Counted from the stretch's first letter, positions 8,004 through 17,407 are shown. The stretch is DNA of 30,500 nucleotides from CAJBLF01 sp964430205 (GCA_964430205.1 CAYSER010000010.1:1-30500), one strand, 5' to 3'. Notes: a model not told the origin generated them from the letters alone. Numbers and translations are program-made.

Positions 8004-9879
8004 ATCTCAAGCCCTTGACCATATACGTTCATTCGAGCTCATATCCGATCTTTCTATAATATTCCCTGACCCCGATGCCGGAGATGACGGAAAGTCTTTT
8101 GTACTTGTGGAGCTGGGAAACCTGTTCAGCTATCTCCATCAGCTGTTTACCGAATCATTTATGCTGAATCTTATCGCTTCAACGCTTCACTATTTCAACG
8201 CTTCAATGTTTCAATGTTTCAACGTTTCCATAGACGTGGAGTTCCCTGATCACTGCGGTATGTTTACCTAATCATGGTACATCCGCCAAAAATCATTCCT
8301 CGGGCAACAAGAGTCTGGTGAATCCATAGAGATATCCTAACTGATCTTCGAAGGCAATGAAATACTCCACTCCCCCACTGCTCATATATCTTCTCATCAC
8401 CATATTTGTGACGAGTTCCGAGTTACGCGTTACGAGACACTGATCACTCGTCACTGATCTATTCCTGATCTCACGGCTTCTAGTATCTAGTGAAACAAAA
8501 TTTCTGACTGATTTCAAATCTGGACGTTCACCAACAATACATGTCTGGATCTCTCATGATTTTGGGATGACTTTCTCCGCTTCTTCTTTGAGTAACTTTT
8601 GCAGAGACCCATAGCATACATATTCTCCGTATATTCTTTGGTAGAATTTCTTTCGTGCCGTTGGTTTGGTTTTCTGTTCCTGTAATAACTGGTTGTGCAT
8701 CAATTGCGAAAGGTTCGTCACTTTACTGCCTGCGACAATCTCGGTTGCAGGGATATCACGGATGAGGCGTTTGATCCTGGTATAGGGAGGAATAATATCC
8801 ATGAAGGTCTGTCTTATGAGTTTTTTGATATCATCAGTTTCTAAGGGCGAATACTTTCCGTCCTTGTAGAGCATATACAGCTCTGTCTCAGGGATGACGG
8901 ATGTCGGATAAAATTTGATCTCATCAGGTTTGAAAGAGGGATCGCTATAGAGATCCTTGAACGTCTGGAGATCTTTCTCCTCATCAGACCCATAGAGCCC
9001 CGGCATGAGATGCAGTGAGAATTTGAACCCGTATTGCCTGAGCTTATCACAGGCTTCGCGTGCTTGCTGTACCGTGTGTCCTCTCTTATTGAGTCTGAGC
9101 ACTTCATCATCAGTGGACTGGAGACCCATCTCTATCCTTGTCACTCAGAGTCCGCGCCGAAATACGCAATTGGCATCCGTCACGAATTCCGGTCTCGTCT
9201 CGATAGTCAATCCTATCATCCTATGTTTGGATTTCTCGTTCTTCTTGAGCGATTCTGTCATCGATGCCGGATATGCTATCCTCCTATCTTTGTCTATCGT
9301 CGCATGCGAGTATTTCTTGGCCGTAGATATCTCGATATTCTTAAAATACTCATCGAAGGTATTGCATGCATCGTAGAGTGATTTGATGAACTGGAGTTTG
9401 TACTGTTTCGGATATACATCGAAGGACCCACCCAAGACAATCATCTCTATCTTATCGGTTTCATGCCCTGTCAGCGTGAGCGAGAGCAACCTATTGTAGA
9501 CCTGTCTGATGGGATCGAACCTATTGAGCAACGCTCTCATCGCTCCTGGTTCCGACTTTATATAGCTCTTCGGCATCGTTGGGTCGTTGGGGCAGAAAAT
9601 ACACTGTCCAGGGCACGCGAAAGGTTTCGTCAGAACCTGTACAGATACGATGCCGGATTCCGATCTGATCGCCCTCTTCTTGAGGAGTTGCTCTATCTGA
9701 GGATCTTTCTGTATCTTCTTCGATTTGATCATAGCATAATAGGTCTGCAGCAATTGGATATTGGATGGTAAGTCAGGGAGATTCTCCTTTTTGGAAAAAT
9801 CTCTCTTGAGTGCAGTAAGCAGGCCAAGCGTACGATCTTCATATTTCGCCTTGATGAGTTTAAGAAGTATCGTTTCCAT
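8002..9879 (-). CDS. elp3: Elp3-family radical SAM / GNAT tRNA-modifying enzyme
   Basis: Enzyme that modifies U34 of tRNA, starting cm5U-type side chains from acetyl-CoA by radical chemistry; 625 residues. N-terminal part to about 80; radical SAM domain with cluster cysteines C89, C93 and C96 (FACPGQCIFCPND), then KIEMIVLGGSFDVYP and GLTIETRPEFV; C-terminal GNAT domain with SGGVEYFIAFED, VIRELHVYG, acetyl-CoA loop QHKGFGKQLMEIAEQ and the family ending SVISGIGVREYYRKIGYELE. UGA gives Gly at several places, for example HKGFGK. Two coding stretches are made of short tandem repeats (8177-8224 and 8411-8459) and replace or extend surface loops without breaking the frame. The start is AUG at 9879 and the stop UAA at 8002-8004. 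It diverges from the gene at 10048. Confidence 0.93.
8177..8224. repeat. 8-bp tandem repeat inside elp3 (6 units)
   Basis: Six imperfect copies of an 8-mer (plus strand: CTTCAACG, CTTCACTA, TTTCAACG, CTTCAATG, TTTCAATG, TTTCAACG). The total of 48 nt is a multiple of three. On the minus strand it encodes the loop VETLKHGSVEIVKR between RELHVYG and QHKGFGK of the Elp3 GNAT domain. Confidence 0.85.
8411..8459. repeat. 7-bp periodic repeat inside elp3
   Basis: About seven degenerate 7-mers: ACGAGTT, CCGAGTT, ACGCGTT, ACGAGAC, ACTGATC, ACTCGTC, ACTGATC. A 9-bp inverted repeat, GTGACGAGT (8408-8416) and ACTCGTCAC (8446-8454), spans the block. On the minus strand it encodes SVTSDQCLVTRNSELVT, just before the conserved MRRYMSSGG of the GNAT domain. 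Confidence 0.75.
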
Positions 9880-10047
9880 GATGTGAGTCAGTATAGTGAA
9901 TGTTTCGTTATTTTCTATCTAAAACTACCCATTATGTCATGTGCGGCTGAATTTAGACGGATTTAGATGGATAGCATAAGATTTAAGGTTGATTTAAGAT
10001 AGAAATATACATTCTTCTACGTTATTTTTACATTCCCCCTTCATATC

Positions 10048-10488
10048 ATGATCTTCGACAAAAAAACTATCATCACTATTGTTGCTTCAATACTGTGAAC
10101 TCTTATCATCTGAGGTCTCGTTAGCCTCGCTTTCCATGGAAGACCACATGAGACAAAAGGATTCGATAGATGATTCTGAATGTCTGACTATGGAAATCAG
10201 CCTACTCTGATGTCTGGCATCGAAAATATCGTAGCTACAAAAGATTATGCTGCTTTCCAGACGGTCTTCAGCGGGACTCGCATGGTAAAGACCATCGATA
10301 CTCAAGAGAAATTCTCCACCCGGGTCAAGCTCCAGATCGCCATGAAGAATGTCCAAGACTTGCAGTCACAGCTCTTCTCTTGAGCGAGCAAAACATTCGT
10401 ACCTATGATGTGAGGGCAACCAAAAGGCAGAGATTGAAACGATCGGTGATGCGGCATGATGAGATGAGAAAAAAAATTCAGAAGATAG
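10048..10488 (+). CDS. Small membrane-anchored protein, unknown function
   Basis: A 146-residue protein from AUG at 10048 (MIFDKKTIITIVASILGTLI) to UAG at 10486-10488. Residues 7-29 form one hydrophobic helix rich in Gly and Leu; the rest is soluble and would lie outside the membrane. A middle part (MSGIENIVATKDYAAFQTVF) is followed by VKLQIAMKNVQDLQSQLFS, and the C-terminus is a Gly/Arg/Met-rich tail with several UGA-encoded glycines (GGQPKGRDGNDWGCGMMWG, CGG and CGA as Trp/W in part). No family recognised; the layout resembles small periplasmic proteins with an N-terminal anchor. It starts a plus-strand run and precedes the superoxide dismutase gene by 81 nt. Confidence 0.7.
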
Positions 10489-10569
10489 ACCAGCTCCCAT
10501 TTCCTATTGAAAATGCATCGGCAAGTTATACAATTCCGGTAATGGTGCTTTTATATTCTCATCCTTGCT

Positions 10570-11151
10570 ATGATAGAATTGCCGAAGCTTCCTTTCGATT
10601 TCGCTGCACTTGAGCCGGTCATCGATGCAAAAACCGTCGAGATCCATTATACTAAGCATCATCAAGGATATGTCAACAAACTGAATGAATTGATTTCCGG
10701 TACGCCTTTTGAGGGCAAGTCACTGGAAGCTATCGTAAGAACCTCAGAATGACCAGTGTTCAATAACGCCGCTCAAATACGAAACCATACGTTCTATCGG
10801 AATATGCTCATGTCCCCAAGAGAAAACGCACAGCCTAGATGAGCTTTATATGATGCGATCGTCGCCAAACGGGGCACATTCGAAAATTTTCAGGAAACCA
10901 TGACAGCCAGCGCTGTAGGGAATTTCTGATCATGATGGACGTGGTTAGTCAAGAATCCTGACCATACGTTGGATATCATCAATACTAGCAACGCATGATG
11001 TCCACTAACCATGGACAAACAGCCATTGTTAACCATAGATATACGAGAACATGCCTATTATCTCAGCTACCAGAATCGCAGAATCGAATATGTGACCAAT
11101 ATCCGGAAATGCATCAATCGAGATAAGGTCATAGAGGTTTACCGCCAATAG
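10570..11151 (+). CDS. sodA/sodB: Superoxide dismutase (Fe/Mn family)
   Basis: Converts superoxide to oxygen and hydrogen peroxide; 193 residues, a normal length. Metal ligands: His26 (VEIHYTKHHQGYV), the His of QIWNHTFYWNM, and Asp plus His of DIWEHAYYLSYQNRR. The core also has NFGSGWTWLV and TSNAGCPLT. Read with the standard code the protein would carry Arg in place of three near-invariant aromatic residues; CGA at 10780-10782, CGG at 10798-10800 and CGA at 11044-11046 read as Trp restore the family sequence. UGA supplies Gly in FGSGW and NAG. Iron versus manganese cannot be decided from sequence by eye. The start is AUG at 10570 (MIELPKLPFDFAALEPVI). It lies 22 nt before the YraN-like gene. 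Confidence 0.95.
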
Positions 11152-11172
11152 ATTTATCGAATATGATGAGCC

Positions 11173-11520
11173 ATGAACACTAGGTATAAGAAATCGAAAT
11201 GATATCGCTGAGAAGAAATTGCCGCTGAACATTATTACCGCCAATGATATTCGCTTGTCGAAAGGAACTACACGATCCAGTGATGAGAACTAGATCTCAT
11301 TTTCCGTAAGAACGGCGATCTGAAATTCGTGGAAGTGAAAGTGGTTGATCATACTGATGATCTTTTCGATTACGTCACCCAGAGGAAACTCTGACATGTG
11401 GTACATACGATAAATTACTACCTTCTTGAGCACCCTACAGATGTAAATTATTCATTTGATATTGTATTCATCAAGGAGAATTCTATATTAGAAATCTATG
11501 AAAATGCAAGCAACTCCTAG
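11173..11520 (+). CDS. yraN: UPF0102 / YraN family nuclease-fold protein
   Basis: A 115-residue member of UPF0102, a small family with the restriction-endonuclease-like fold; its role is uncertain, possibly DNA processing. Family features: GYRGEEIAAEHYYRQGYSL at residues 10-28, then ERNYTIQGGELDLIFRKNGD and FVEVKVV, which holds the PD-(D/E)xK-type acidic residues (E and D of GELDLI, ExK of VEVK), and a final strand YSFDIVFI. Five UGA codons fall at Gly positions, so a standard-code reading breaks it into pieces too short to notice. The start is AUG at 11173 and the stop UAG at 11518-11520. It lies between sod and ctp in a tight run. Confidence 0.9.
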
Positions 11521-11542
11521 GATTTACCATCTATCTCCCTCT

Positions 11543-12820
11543 ATGAAAAGAAGCAAACTCATCATCCTCTTCCTCCTATGAACGCTTTTCGGCTGATTCC
11601 TTCGGCAGATCGGCCACGAACGGAATACTCTTCATCAACCCATCATCACTTCAGGGAAACTGAATATGGATTGATTGATTGCTTCGATCAAGAACGTCGT
11701 CAATCCCGAGAAGATCTGATTAGGGAACAAGACCTATGAGCGTTTCGATGCCATCTATAGTATTCTTCAGAATGCCTATTATGATACAGAAAGGCTCAAT
11801 ACCTGAAAAATGCTCACCAATGCCGTGAAAGCGTATGTCGATGCTATCGATGATCCTTATACTATCTATATGGATAGCGATCAGAATTCCGGATTCCAGG
11901 AAGAACTCAAGTGATCTTCTGATTTCGAAGGCATAGGCGCTGTCATCTCCAAAAAAGACTATTACATCCAGATTGATGAGATGATCAAATGATCTCCTGC
12001 CTATATTGCAGGGCTCAAACTCCTCGATAGGATCGTCATGATCGAGACCTGATCCACCAAGAATCTTGATGTTCAGCAAGCTGTCAATCTCATAAGATGA
12101 CCAAAATGAACCACGGTAAAACTCACCATCGAAAGAGTTTCTAAGGATGGTACCAAAGAAGTCATCGAAAAAACGATCACCAGAGACAAACTTATCGTAC
12201 CTTCCGTCAATGGGAAGGTCATCACCTGATCGAATGGCACACATCTGGGATATATCAACATATCTATCATCGGAGAAGAGACGGAGACTTTGCTTAAGAA
12301 TACCTTGAGTGAACTCAAATCTCAGAATATCAAATGAATCATCTTGGATCTCAGGGGCAATGGCTGATGATTGCTGCCTATAGCCGTCCAGATTGCCTCT
12401 CATTTCATTCCGAAGGGCAAATTGGTCGTAAGCACCAAATATACCGTCTTCGAAGATGAAAAACTCTTATCGGAATGATATCAGGATTATCAGCATATGC
12501 CTATGGTCGTTCTGGTCGATGGATTGACCGCCTCCGCAGGAGAGATCATTGCTTTGGCACTCAAGGAACAAGTAGGAGCGCAATTGGTCGGCACCCAGAC
12601 GTTCGGCAAATGATCCATACAAACCATGGACGAATTCGATGATGGCGCATCAATCAAATATACGGTAGGCAAACGATATACACCTAATGGCGAAAATATC
12701 GATCTCACTTGAGCAGCGCCTGACGTCAAGGTAGAATTCGATCCTGAAGCGTATTCGAAAGAGTGAAGAGATACCCAACTCGATAAAGCGAAAGACGTAC
12801 TTATGACGATGATAAAATAA
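11543..12820 (+). CDS. ctpA: C-terminal processing peptidase (S41 family)
   Basis: Serine protease that trims or degrades envelope proteins from their C-termini; 425 residues. An N-terminal signal anchor (LIILFLLGTLFGGFLW, about residues 5-20) places it outside the cytoplasmic membrane. A PDZ domain follows (GIGAVISKKDYYIQIDEM, then GLKLLDRIVMIETGS, about 130-220). The catalytic domain has NGTHLGYINIS, IKGIILDLRGNGGGLL, and the Ser-Lys dyad: Ser331 in DGLTASAGEIIALALKE and Lys356 in TQTFGKGSIQ, 25 residues apart as in Prc/CtpA. VGKWYTPNGENIDLTGAAPD ends the domain; its Trp is CGA. UGA supplies Gly in GNGGG and FGKGS. AUG at 11543, UAA at 12818-12820. Confidence 0.95.
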
Positions 12821-12850
12821 CTCTCATCGTTTATCATTTCACTATCCATC

Positions 12851-13180
12851 ATGACCGTAACTATCCATCTCAAAAAACCTGACGGAAGCACCATAGGAAG
12901 ATTCCCTTGAGCTGATCGCCAGAGCATTGCACAGATTGCGAAACAACATGGCATAGATATCCCTATCTCTTGCGGCGTATGACATTGCTGAGTCTGTAAA
13001 TGCAAAATCTTGGCTGGTAGTCAATACCTCAAGATCGATAAAATCTCTCCACCGATAAGCCCGCTCGATAGGAAAGAGGACGGCTCTTTCAAAGAAGTCT
13101 TCTCTTGCATCTGAGGGATCACTTCCGAAGCCATCAATGATAAGGACGATCATGAAATCATCCTAGAGAAGCAGATGTAA
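12851..13180 (+). CDS. fdx: 2Fe-2S ferredoxin
   Basis: A small electron carrier with a plant/adrenodoxin-type fold; 109 residues. The cluster ligands are Cys41, Cys46 and Cys49 in SCGVGHCGVCKC (CX4CX2C) and Cys86 in VFSCIGGI. UGA encodes Gly within the cluster-binding loop (VGHCG). The protein begins MTVTIHLKKPDGSTIGRFPG. No reductase partner is adjacent; the ferric-reductase-like protein at 19365-20069 is on another transcript. The start is AUG at 12851, 30 nt after ctpA, and the next gene follows after 39 nt. Confidence 0.9.
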
Positions 13181-13219
13181 CATCACTCTCGTAGTCTTTT
13201 ACCCTGTTATGCATCGCTT

Positions 13220-13783
13220 GTGGTAGTGTTTGATCAAGAGCACATAAAGAAATTGAAAGAACAGGATCAGAACGCCTTCAACCAGTTCTACCTGGAGACG
13301 GTCGATATGTTTTTCCGTTATATCAATACGAATTATTTCATCAGCAAACAGGATGCCGAAGATATTATCTCCGACTTCTATGTAAAATTCCGGGAAGGCG
13401 TAAAATCATTTAAGGAAGATCAGTCTTTCAAAGCCTATTTCTGGACAATATTCAAGAACACCATAAAAGATTTCTTCAAAAAGAATACTGACACCCCTTT
13501 CGCGGACATGCAAGGAAACGAGCATGATGAGCCCTTCGAAGATACGCTTGTCGATGAATTCGATATCACTGCCCTTCTCGATAACGACTTCAATTTCGAG
13601 GCGATACAGAATGCTATGAAACATCTCGATGACATCAGCAAGGAAATCATTTATTTCAAATTCATAGAAGAGAAAACCAATGATGAGATTTCATCAATCA
13701 CCTGATCATCGCATGAGATGATAAGGCAAAGACTATCGAGAGCGATCAAACATCTCAAGCAGCTTCTTGAAACTGACCAATAA
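13220..13783 (+). CDS. Small sigma-70-family (ECF-like) sigma factor
   Basis: A 187-residue protein with sigma region 2 (DAEDIISDFYVKFWEGVKSF, then AYFWTIFKNTIKDFFKK, about residues 43-92) and region 4 (LDDISKEIIYFKFIEEKTND, then SSHEMIRQRLSRAIKHLKQL, about 135-183), separated by an acidic linker. CGG at 13391-13393 gives the Trp usual in the FWE part of region 2. The start is GUG, at 13220 or 13226 (MVVFDQEHIKKLKEQ); the upstream AUG at 13209 is out of frame. A UGA-Gly interrupts region 4. No anti-sigma factor is visible; it is the last gene of the run that starts at 10048 and is closed by a terminator. Confidence 0.85.
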
Positions 13784-13811
13784 TCACCCATACTCTCTAT
13801 ACTATTTCAGA

Positions 13812-13834
13812 GTCCGGCTTCTTGTCGGGCTTTT
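13812..13834 (+). terminator. Rho-independent terminator
   Basis: GTCCGGC (13812-13818), loop TTCTT, GTCGGGC (13824-13830), then TTTT. The seven-pair stem uses two G-U pairs. It lies 28 nt after the sigma-factor stop codon and closes the 10048-13783 run. Confidence 0.7.
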
Positions 13835-13980
13835 CTCAAAACCTATCGTTTTTTATCATACATTTTTATATAAATGTCAATCCTAAATCACCAGACTACA
13901 CCATAAAATTACAAGAAACACCAGTTCTAACCTTTTGTTCTGTATCTCATCGATAGCAGGGGCTTTTCTTTCAAAATCTC

Positions 13981-14008
13981 TTGAAATACGCATACTCTAT
14001 GCTAATAT
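13981..14008 (+). promoter_or_regulatory. Possible promoter of the HU gene
   Basis: TTGAAA (13981-13986) and TAATAT (14003-14008), spacing 16 nt, 44 nt before the HU start codon. A later TATTAT block (14031-14036) lacks a well-placed -35 box. The rest of the 269-nt gap from 13784 shows no gene. Confidence 0.3.
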
Positions 14009-14052
14009 CATTGCTGTACACAGTACCTTTTATTATGTAATTATTTGTACAA

Positions 14053-14328
14053 ATGACAAAGACAGCTCTTATTGCTAGCTTAGCAGAACAATTGGGTGTT
14101 TCTAAGAAATTAGCATCTGAATTGGTTAACTCTTTCATCGAAACTGTTATCGGTGGTGTAAAGAAATCTGGAGAAGTTAGAATCCAAGGATTCGGAACAT
14201 TCAAGGCTTCTAAGAGAAAGGCTAGAAAAGGTGTTAATCCTCAGAATCCTTCTCAAACAATCAACATCCCTGCAATGAAGGTTGTTACTTTCAAGGCTGG
14301 ATCTGAATTCAAGGCTGCTGTTAAGTAA
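14053..14328 (+). CDS. hup: HU/IHF-family DNA-binding protein
   Basis: Nucleoid-associated protein that bends and compacts DNA as a dimer; 91 residues, the standard length. MTKTALIASLAEQLGVSKKL forms the helical base, ELVNSFIETVIGGVKKSGEV the dimer core, RIQGFGTFKASKRKARKGVNP the start of the arm, and QTINIPAMKVVTFKAGSEFK the arm and C-terminal strand. It is a monocistronic gene with its own terminator. Codon choice differs from neighbours: none of its 8 glycines is UGA and many codons end in T, as expected for a very highly expressed gene. The start is AUG at 14053, preceded by TTATTTGTACAA without a Shine-Dalgarno sequence. Confidence 0.97.
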   Translation: MTKTALIASLAEQLGVSKKLASELVNSFIETVIGGVKKSGEVRIQGFGTFKASKRKARKGVNPQNPSQTINIPAMKVVTFKAGSEFKAAVK

Positions 14329-14359
14329 TTTTTCAAACCATAACACAGCGCTGTGGAAA

Positions 14360-14386
14360 AACTCCTCTGTTCGAGGAGTTTTTTTT
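14360..14386 (+). terminator. Rho-independent terminator after HU
   Basis: AACTCCTC (14360-14367), loop TGTTC, GAGGAGTT (14373-14380), then TTTTTT (14381-14386). A perfect 8-bp stem 31 nt after the HU stop codon. Confidence 0.9.
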
Positions 14387-14426
14387 AGTTTGATTTTATC
14401 ACGTAAACTACTATATATGGGAGTAG

Positions 14427-14510
14427 AATTTAGAATTTAGAATTTAGAATTTAGAATTTAGAATTTAGAATTTAGAATTTAGCATTTAGAAATCAGAATT
14501 TAGAATTTAG
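14427..14510. repeat. 7-bp tandem repeat (AATTTAG), 12 units
   Basis: Eight perfect copies of AATTTAG (14427-14482), two degenerate ones (CATTTAG, AAATCAG) and two more perfect copies, 84 bp in all. It lies between the HU terminator and the start of the next gene at 14555. The unit has no spacer, so this is a microsatellite-like array and not a CRISPR. Confidence 0.95.
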
Positions 14511-14554
14511 AAGTGATAATCTTTCCTTATGTATTTATTTCTTTCAACTAGAAA

Positions 14555-14956
14555 ATGACGTGATATATCATTATAGCAGCCCTTGCATGAGGCCTGGTCT
14601 GATATCTTGTCTTCTATCTCAGATACCAGCATAAGGATACCGTCAACCAATTGAGATCGAATCTCAAAGAAGCAGGCAAAGAAGTTGAATATCTCAGTCA
14701 TGAACTAGATGAGTACGTTCAGCAGAATGCTCTCCTGAAGCAGAAGACCATAGAACTCCTAGAAAAGAACGATGATCTTTCAGATGTCGTAGCCGAACTC
14801 AGCAAATACTATGTACATCTCAAGAAAGCAGCAGAGAAAACCACTGAACTCACCAAATATCTTCATACACCGAATCCTCAAGTAGAAGAGAAGATGCAGC
14901 CGTATCTGGATAAAGCCGCAAAAGAGAAATGAGATGAAGAGAAGAAATTTTTCTAA
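14555..14956 (+). CDS. Membrane-anchored coiled-coil protein, unknown function
   Basis: A 133-residue protein. Residues 1-20 (MTGYIIAALAGGLVGYLVFY, three of its glycines UGA) make one membrane helix. It is followed by a long charged helical part with heptad-like Leu spacing (QLRSNLKEAGKEVEYLSHEL, then NALLKQKTIELLEKNDDLSD) that should form a coiled coil, and a charged tail ending DEEKKFF. The topology resembles small division- or envelope-associated bitopic proteins, but no family is recognised. The start is AUG at 14555 and the stop UAA at 14954-14956. A 128-nt AT-rich spacer with no gene separates it from the methyltransferase gene. Confidence 0.75.
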
Positions 14957-15084
14957 CCCCAACTAACAACGAGCAACTACTACCTCATTATGAACTATCG
15001 TGCATTACCAGAGCAAATAATTACACAAATTCTCAATTGTTCACTATTAGTTGTTAACTGATTTTAGTCAATTAGTCATCCAGC

Positions 15085-15702
15085 TTGTCTTACAACCAGA
15101 AACATATAGCAATCCACGATCCAAAGACCGGCTATAATATCATAGCCGAGCAATACGGGAATTACCACAAACACCTTGATAGCTTCGACAAAGGTGTTTT
15201 TGTAAAATATCTTCCGAAACAAGAGCACATCTCCCTTATCGATCTCGGTGCTGGTGACGGCAGGTTACATAAGTTCTTGTCGCCACTAAACCCTGAGAGA
15301 TATGTCGCTTGTGATATCGCTGAAAGGCTTTTGAAAAGACATCCGGGCAAAAACATTGAGAAAGTAGTCTGTGATCTGGAAGCTCCCCTCCCCTTCGATG
15401 ATGAATCTTTCGATCTAGCGATCAGCTTCTTCGTCCTAGAACATATCGAAGATATAGATACGCTTTTCAATGAAGTCTATAGGATACTGAAACCATGATG
15501 AACCTGGATTATCGGACATTTCATCCAAAGACGTGAATTCATTTGGAAAAAAGATAAGGATCAGTTCAAAATCAAGTTCTTCAATCATAGGATCCAGGAT
15601 CTGGAGAAAGTAGCCCAAGCTTGCTTTTTCGATACCCATCTAGTGCCTATCCGCGAAGCAGGCATTATCATCGGCCATATTCTCATCTGTACCAAACTAT
15701 AA
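15085..15702 (+). CDS. Class I SAM-dependent methyltransferase
   Basis: A 205-residue methyltransferase of the type-11 (UbiE-like) group. Motif I is ISLIDLGAGDGRLHKFL (about residues 49-65), followed by the acidic motif II at YVACDIAERLL, motif post-I VVCDLEAPLPFDDESFDLAI and motif IV VLEHIEDIDTLFNEVYRIL with KPGGTWIIG, whose glycines are UGA. The substrate cannot be inferred. The start is probably UUG at 15085: the frame is open only from a UAG at 15073-15075 and contains no upstream AUG. metG follows after 103 nt that contains inverted repeats. Confidence 0.85.
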
Positions 15703-15729
15703 CTCCTTGAAAAGTACTTCGTTTTTCGT

Positions 15730-15792
15730 AGAAGGTAGAATGCGAAAAGAAGAAGAAAAAACAATTGTTCTACCTTATGTCTTTTACCTTCT
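15730..15792 (+). promoter_or_regulatory. Alternative hairpins in the metG leader
   Basis: AAGGTAGAA (15732-15740) can pair with TTCTACCTT (15768-15776), and the overlapping AGAAGGTA (15730-15737) can pair with TACCTTCT (15785-15792). The two pairings exclude each other. The second ends 13 nt before the metG start codon and could mask or free it. Confidence 0.35.
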
Positions 15793-15805
15793 GCTTTATT
15801 GTCCA

Positions 15806-17377
15806 ATGAAGAAATTCTACATCACAACACCGATATATTATCCTAATGGTTACCCACATATCGGACATGCGTACAGCTCTTTCATAGCTGATTTCTATGC
15901 AAGATACAAAAGGTTGCTCTGATATGAGGTAAAATTCTCAACCGGGAATGATGAGAATAGCCAGAAGATCGTCCAACAAGCGGAAGCTGAAGGGAAAGAT
16001 GTCATGGAATATCTTGATGCGATGGGAAAGAAACGAGAAGCGGTCTGGCAGCATCTACAAATTTCCTATACGGACTTTATCAGAACAACCCAAGACAACC
16101 ACAAGAAACTCGTCCAGGAAATGCTTCAAAAATCCTATGACAAATGAGATATCTACGAAGGAGAATACAAAGGATACTATTGCGTAGGCTGCGAAGGTTT
16201 CAAGACTGAAAAAGATTTGATCGAAAAGAATGGAGAGATGGTATGTCCGGATCATCTCAAAAAACCTGATCTCATCACTGAGAAAAATCGATTCTTCAAG
16301 CTCAAGAACTATCAAAAGAAGATAGCGGATTTTTATCAGAGATATCCAGAATTCGTCGTACCTGAATATAGATTCAACGAAATGAAATCCTTTGTGAAGA
16401 GCGGCCTAGAGGATTTTTCTGTTTCCAGGGAAACGAATAAATTCTGAATTCCATTACCGTTCGATCCTACTCAAGTGACTTATGTATGGTATGATGCTTT
16501 ATTCAATTATGTCACTGTCAGCAGAGATGCATGATATCGATCAGAAGATACTCAGATCATACATATCCTGGGAAAGGATATTGCAAGATTCCATTCGATA
16601 TTTCGACCAGCGATGTTGATGAGCGTGGATTATAGGTTGCCAGATACAGAGTTCGTAACCTGATATTTTACCGTCGATGGCCAGAAAATGAGCAAATCCT
16701 TAGGCAATGTCATAGATCCTATCCAAGTCGTAGATGACTATGATAGAGACGCAGTGATATTCAATCTCTTGTATGATGTGCCTATCGGCGCCGATGGAGA
16801 TTTCTCTGTAGAAAGATTGTGACACCTCTATGAAAGTATGCTGATTGGAGGACGATGAAACCTCGTGAACAGGGTCACCAGCCTCTGCAAGAAATACGGC
16901 ATTACCAACGGTAAATTCAACAGACAGAAACGGGAGATATTCAAAGAAAATAACGAAAGCCAGCTTCTCTCCTTCTTCGAAGATGGTCGAGATGGAGCAA
17001 AGATCGAACAAAACTATCTCAAGAAGGCTGATATCAAATGATATCTCGATGATCGATACCAACTGATCCAGAAAGCTAACGAATATATCACCAGGGCTGA
17101 GCCTCGAGTGAAATACAAGAATGAAACGACTCAGGAAGAAGCAATCTCCGATCTCCAATTCCTGCTCTATATCGTCAAGAATATCGCATTATTCTCTGCT
17201 CCTATCCTTATCAACGGATTCAAAAAAATCCAGGATATCTTGGGAAATGAAGACCTCAGCCAGATCGATTCATCAAAGAATTCATCGGACACGAACAACC
17301 AGTTCAAGATCGTCTTTGATATGGAGGAATTCCCTGTCGTCCTCAATCCGCAGATCATCTACCAAAAGAAAGAATAA
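15806..17377 (+). CDS. metG: Methionine-tRNA ligase
   Basis: Charges tRNA-Met, including the initiator; 523 residues. The class I signature is PHIGHAY near residue 14. Connective-peptide zinc ligands are in YYCVGCEGF and VCPDHL. The catalytic region has TYVWYDALFNYV, HILGKDIARFHSIFWPAMLM (Trp encoded by CGA at 16604-16606) and KMSKSLGN. The anticodon-binding helical domain follows (GNLVNRVTSLCKKYG). No C-terminal tRNA-binding EMAP-like domain is present, so this is the short form. The start is AUG at 15806 (MKKFYITTPIYYPNGYPHIG) and the stop UAA at 17375-17377. A bidirectional terminator follows. Confidence 0.97.
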
Positions 17378-17407
17378 ATAAACATATATGATTTCATCAT
17401 AGAGAAA

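Noticed and set aside
10570..11151. Inactive superoxide dismutase with Arg replacing active-site aromatic residues
   Set aside because: The three odd Arg codons are all CGA or CGG, which read as Trp in this genome, so the active site is normal.
14427..14510. CRISPR array
   Set aside because: The units are 7 bp and directly adjacent, with no spacers, and no cas gene is near.
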